A stretch of DNA of 64,000 nt from Sipunculus nudus. Lineage: Eukaryota; Annelida; Sipuncula; Golfingiida; Sipunculidae. The notes under the pieces were generated by a model. It saw nothing but the letters and a program-made list of their open reading frames with translations. It ran no database searches and was not told the origin of the DNA. This document shows positions 62,257 through 64,000 of this stretch, in pieces. The stretch lies in the NCBI GenBank assembly GCA_026874595.1, contig CM049316.1, positions 15,441,839-15,505,838 of the forward strand, read 5' to 3'. Numbering within the stretch: the stretch's first letter is position 1; each line of letters starts with the position of its first letter. The translations under genes and the position numbers were made by a program.

Positions 62257-62463
62257 CTGTCCCTCAAGGTAACAGGGAAATATTTCAGTCTTGGTTGCGT
62301 CACATGTATTCTGATCATGTCCTCTGGCTCAGCTGGATAGCACCAATCTTGTTGAGATGCTAATGGCTCCAATTTCCAGTGTGTAACAGATCCATGCATT
62401 TCCTGTCCAGATGTTCTAACGGCCTGCTTTACATGATCCCAGAGTTTGTTCAGGACACTCTCC
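62257..62463 (-). CDS. Weak candidate internal exon, unrecognised
   Basis: Read on the minus strand, TTTTTGTTCTGGCAACACACACATTTAG could serve as an acceptor before 62463, and GGGACAG followed by GTCTTG as a donor after 62257. The 207-base interval is open for 69 codons with a varied, protein-like composition (several Trp, Pro and Glu) and extends an open frame that reaches 62537. No domain is recognised and no partner exon is evident. It may be a chance open stretch. Confidence 0.2.
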
Positions 62464-62539
62464 CTAAATGTGTGTGTTGCCAGAACAAAAAGACAGGAGA
62501 TACCCTTCATCCTAATATAAATTACAAATGTCAACACAC

Positions 62540-63350
62540 TGCATGTTGATAGCAGTTAATGACCACTGTAAATAAAGCTCTCAATTAAGCAAAGAGGAAA
62601 CTATTTTAACTTGATGGATTAAAACAAATGTGTGGTTTTCCTGTGTAGGTGGAAGCTGACATGTATTTGCAATTAATCTTAGATGATTAAATTGATTCTG
62701 AAGTGTTTTGTTGTTGTTTCAGGGGAAACAGGTCCTTATAATGTTGTAAAAAATCAACAATTCTTAATTAGCTCAGCCTAGGTCATAAACAACAGTCCCT
62801 TTAAGATATGCAGTGTTCTTTTGACCAAATTTCCTTCTGGTCATGGACTTGCCATGAGTATTCATGAGAAAGGTCATGAAGCCATGATGATGATGTAAAG
62901 CAGTCAATGGACTGGTTACTTCTGATTGGCCGTAGACAATTTTCTCATCTGTTTTATAAAAGCTCAGTTAACTATGTTTAGCATAATATCTCATAAAATG
63001 GACATTGATTATTACTGGTATGTGGAAAATAAAAAAAAAACAAACTAAAAATGGTTTACAAATATGAGTGGTCATAAAAAGGTTTGTTTTTTACCTGTTG
63101 GTACCTTATTTAAATACTCAAAGGTATTGGGAAAAAACAACTTGTGAATAAAATGAGAATTTAAAGGGTATTTTCATCTTAATATATATTGTGACTTTCT
63201 TCCCTCTTGTGCTTAGTTTCCTGTGACTTTTCCCCTGTGGAATTAGAAACACTCAATTTCATACCCATATTTGTGACTTTTCCTACCCAAATTTGTGACT
63301 TTTGCATTGTATTTTTTCTCTCACTAAATTCTTTTATAGATACATCTTTT
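62540..63350. other. Anonymous DNA, no gene seen
   Basis: AT-rich, unique-looking. GTGACTTTTCC phrases at 63220-63300 repeat three or four times over a short span. Confidence 0.5.
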
Positions 63351-63353
63351 CAG

Positions 63354-63496
63354 GAGGGTACACCCTGCAAGAACATGAACCCAAGGAGTTACCATGGGCC
63401 AGCCAACCCTGGTCTTCACACTTAGATACAACTGGCTCCTTCCAGAGAGATCAGCCTTGTCTATCACACAACCTATCATCTCAAGTGTCCAAGTAA
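63354..63496 (+). CDS. Weak candidate terminal exon, unrecognised
   Basis: A pyrimidine-rich tract with TACATCTTTTCAG ends at 63353, a good acceptor. The following frame is open for 47 codons and stops at TAA (63494-63496). Its composition (Gln, Glu, Pro, Ser, Trp, His) differs from the AT-driven noise around it. An AATAAA lies 300 bp downstream. If real it would be the C-terminal end of a gene whose other exons I cannot find here. Confidence 0.25.
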
Positions 63497-63795
63497 CACA
63501 ACAGACCATATGCCAAACTACGGTAAAATTCCAAACATAAGTCGCATCCTTATTACCAGTCACACCCTAACATTATAAATCCACCAGGAGAACAGTCATA
63601 CAAGTTAACATTATCACAGTTCTCTCTCATAATATCCTCATTTAATTGTGAAGACTGGGTTAAAAGTAGTCAGTGATATTTTTTATATATCAGTATACAA
63701 CGATACAGGAATCTGCAGATTATGTATCACCATACTGTTTTCCAATATTACAATTTTATATATTATGTGAAAGGTAACAAGCTGATTTATACAGT

Positions 63796-63801
63796 AATAA
63801 A
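63796..63801 (+). terminator. Possible polyadenylation signal AATAAA
   Basis: One AATAAA hexamer at a sensible distance after the candidate terminal exon. In AT-rich DNA this hexamer is frequent by chance, so it adds little weight by itself. Confidence 0.15.
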
Positions 63802-64000
63802 ACTTGACCATTTTGGTTACTACTGTGTCTACAAATACACCTGATGATGTAGAGTAGAATATGTTGAAGTAGGCTTGATGACCTCATGGTCAATGGTGGC
63901 AAAGGCTGTCAGTCTATTTAAAATAATAATATATTAATAACATATTAAGCTACCATATATCACAATACTGTAATTATAATAATGCTTCTGATAACCTATG

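Overview
This is eukaryotic, AT-rich, repeat-dominated DNA with no protein-coding gene that I can support. The longest open frames (up to 136 codons) lie in tandem repeats or are unremarkable, and none shows a domain I recognise. The repeat types fit a lophotrochozoan, most likely a bivalve mollusc: tRNA-headed SINEs with a shared CCACCCAGG core, and hairpin-ended elements with tandem-repeat cores and GACGGAC-rich tails. The organism call is inference from remembered repeat styles, not proof. The window is best read as a gene desert or the inside of a very long intron.

Layout. 1-1660: an (AT)n microsatellite, a short degenerate repeat and anonymous sequence. 1662-5070: a composite repeat whose core is eight tandem copies of a ~291-bp unit rich in AGGTCA half-sites. 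5705-6326: a 622-bp MITE-like element with a TA target duplication. 8717-10298: a 1.58-kb inverted-repeat element holding ten copies of a CTCGACACCGTTACC-like motif. 13957-16789: a hairpin-started element (family B) inserted in an older minisatellite. 20479-20764: a 286-bp MITE flanked by TTA. 22768-24158: family C with a 181-bp tandem core. 25577-28190: family A copy 1. 28993-29930: family B copy 2. 30601-30855: a tRNA-derived SINE. 33110-34805: family D split by family A copy 2, followed by a perfect 90-bp tandem duplication. 37637-37983: a 30-bp minisatellite of acceptor-like sequence. 41536-52162: a large higher-order tandem array (34 bp, then 340 bp, then 1663 bp, then 2035 bp). 52816-56025: family A copy 3, inserted in another minisatellite. 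56300-64000: mostly anonymous DNA with a GC-richer island near 61 kb and two weak candidate exons.

Two themes stand out. First, several unrelated-looking element families (A, B, C, D and a partial F) share one plan: a short palindrome or hairpin near the 5' end, a variable core usually made of tandem repeats, a GACGGAC-like block, and a 3' terminus ending in TAAAA or AAAAA, in most families a clear hairpin. At least three copies sit inside pre-existing tandem repeats. Second, the 10.6-kb array preserves a readable duplication history, including a 2035-bp tandem duplication with base-level breakpoints, and each unit carries a SINE-like head.
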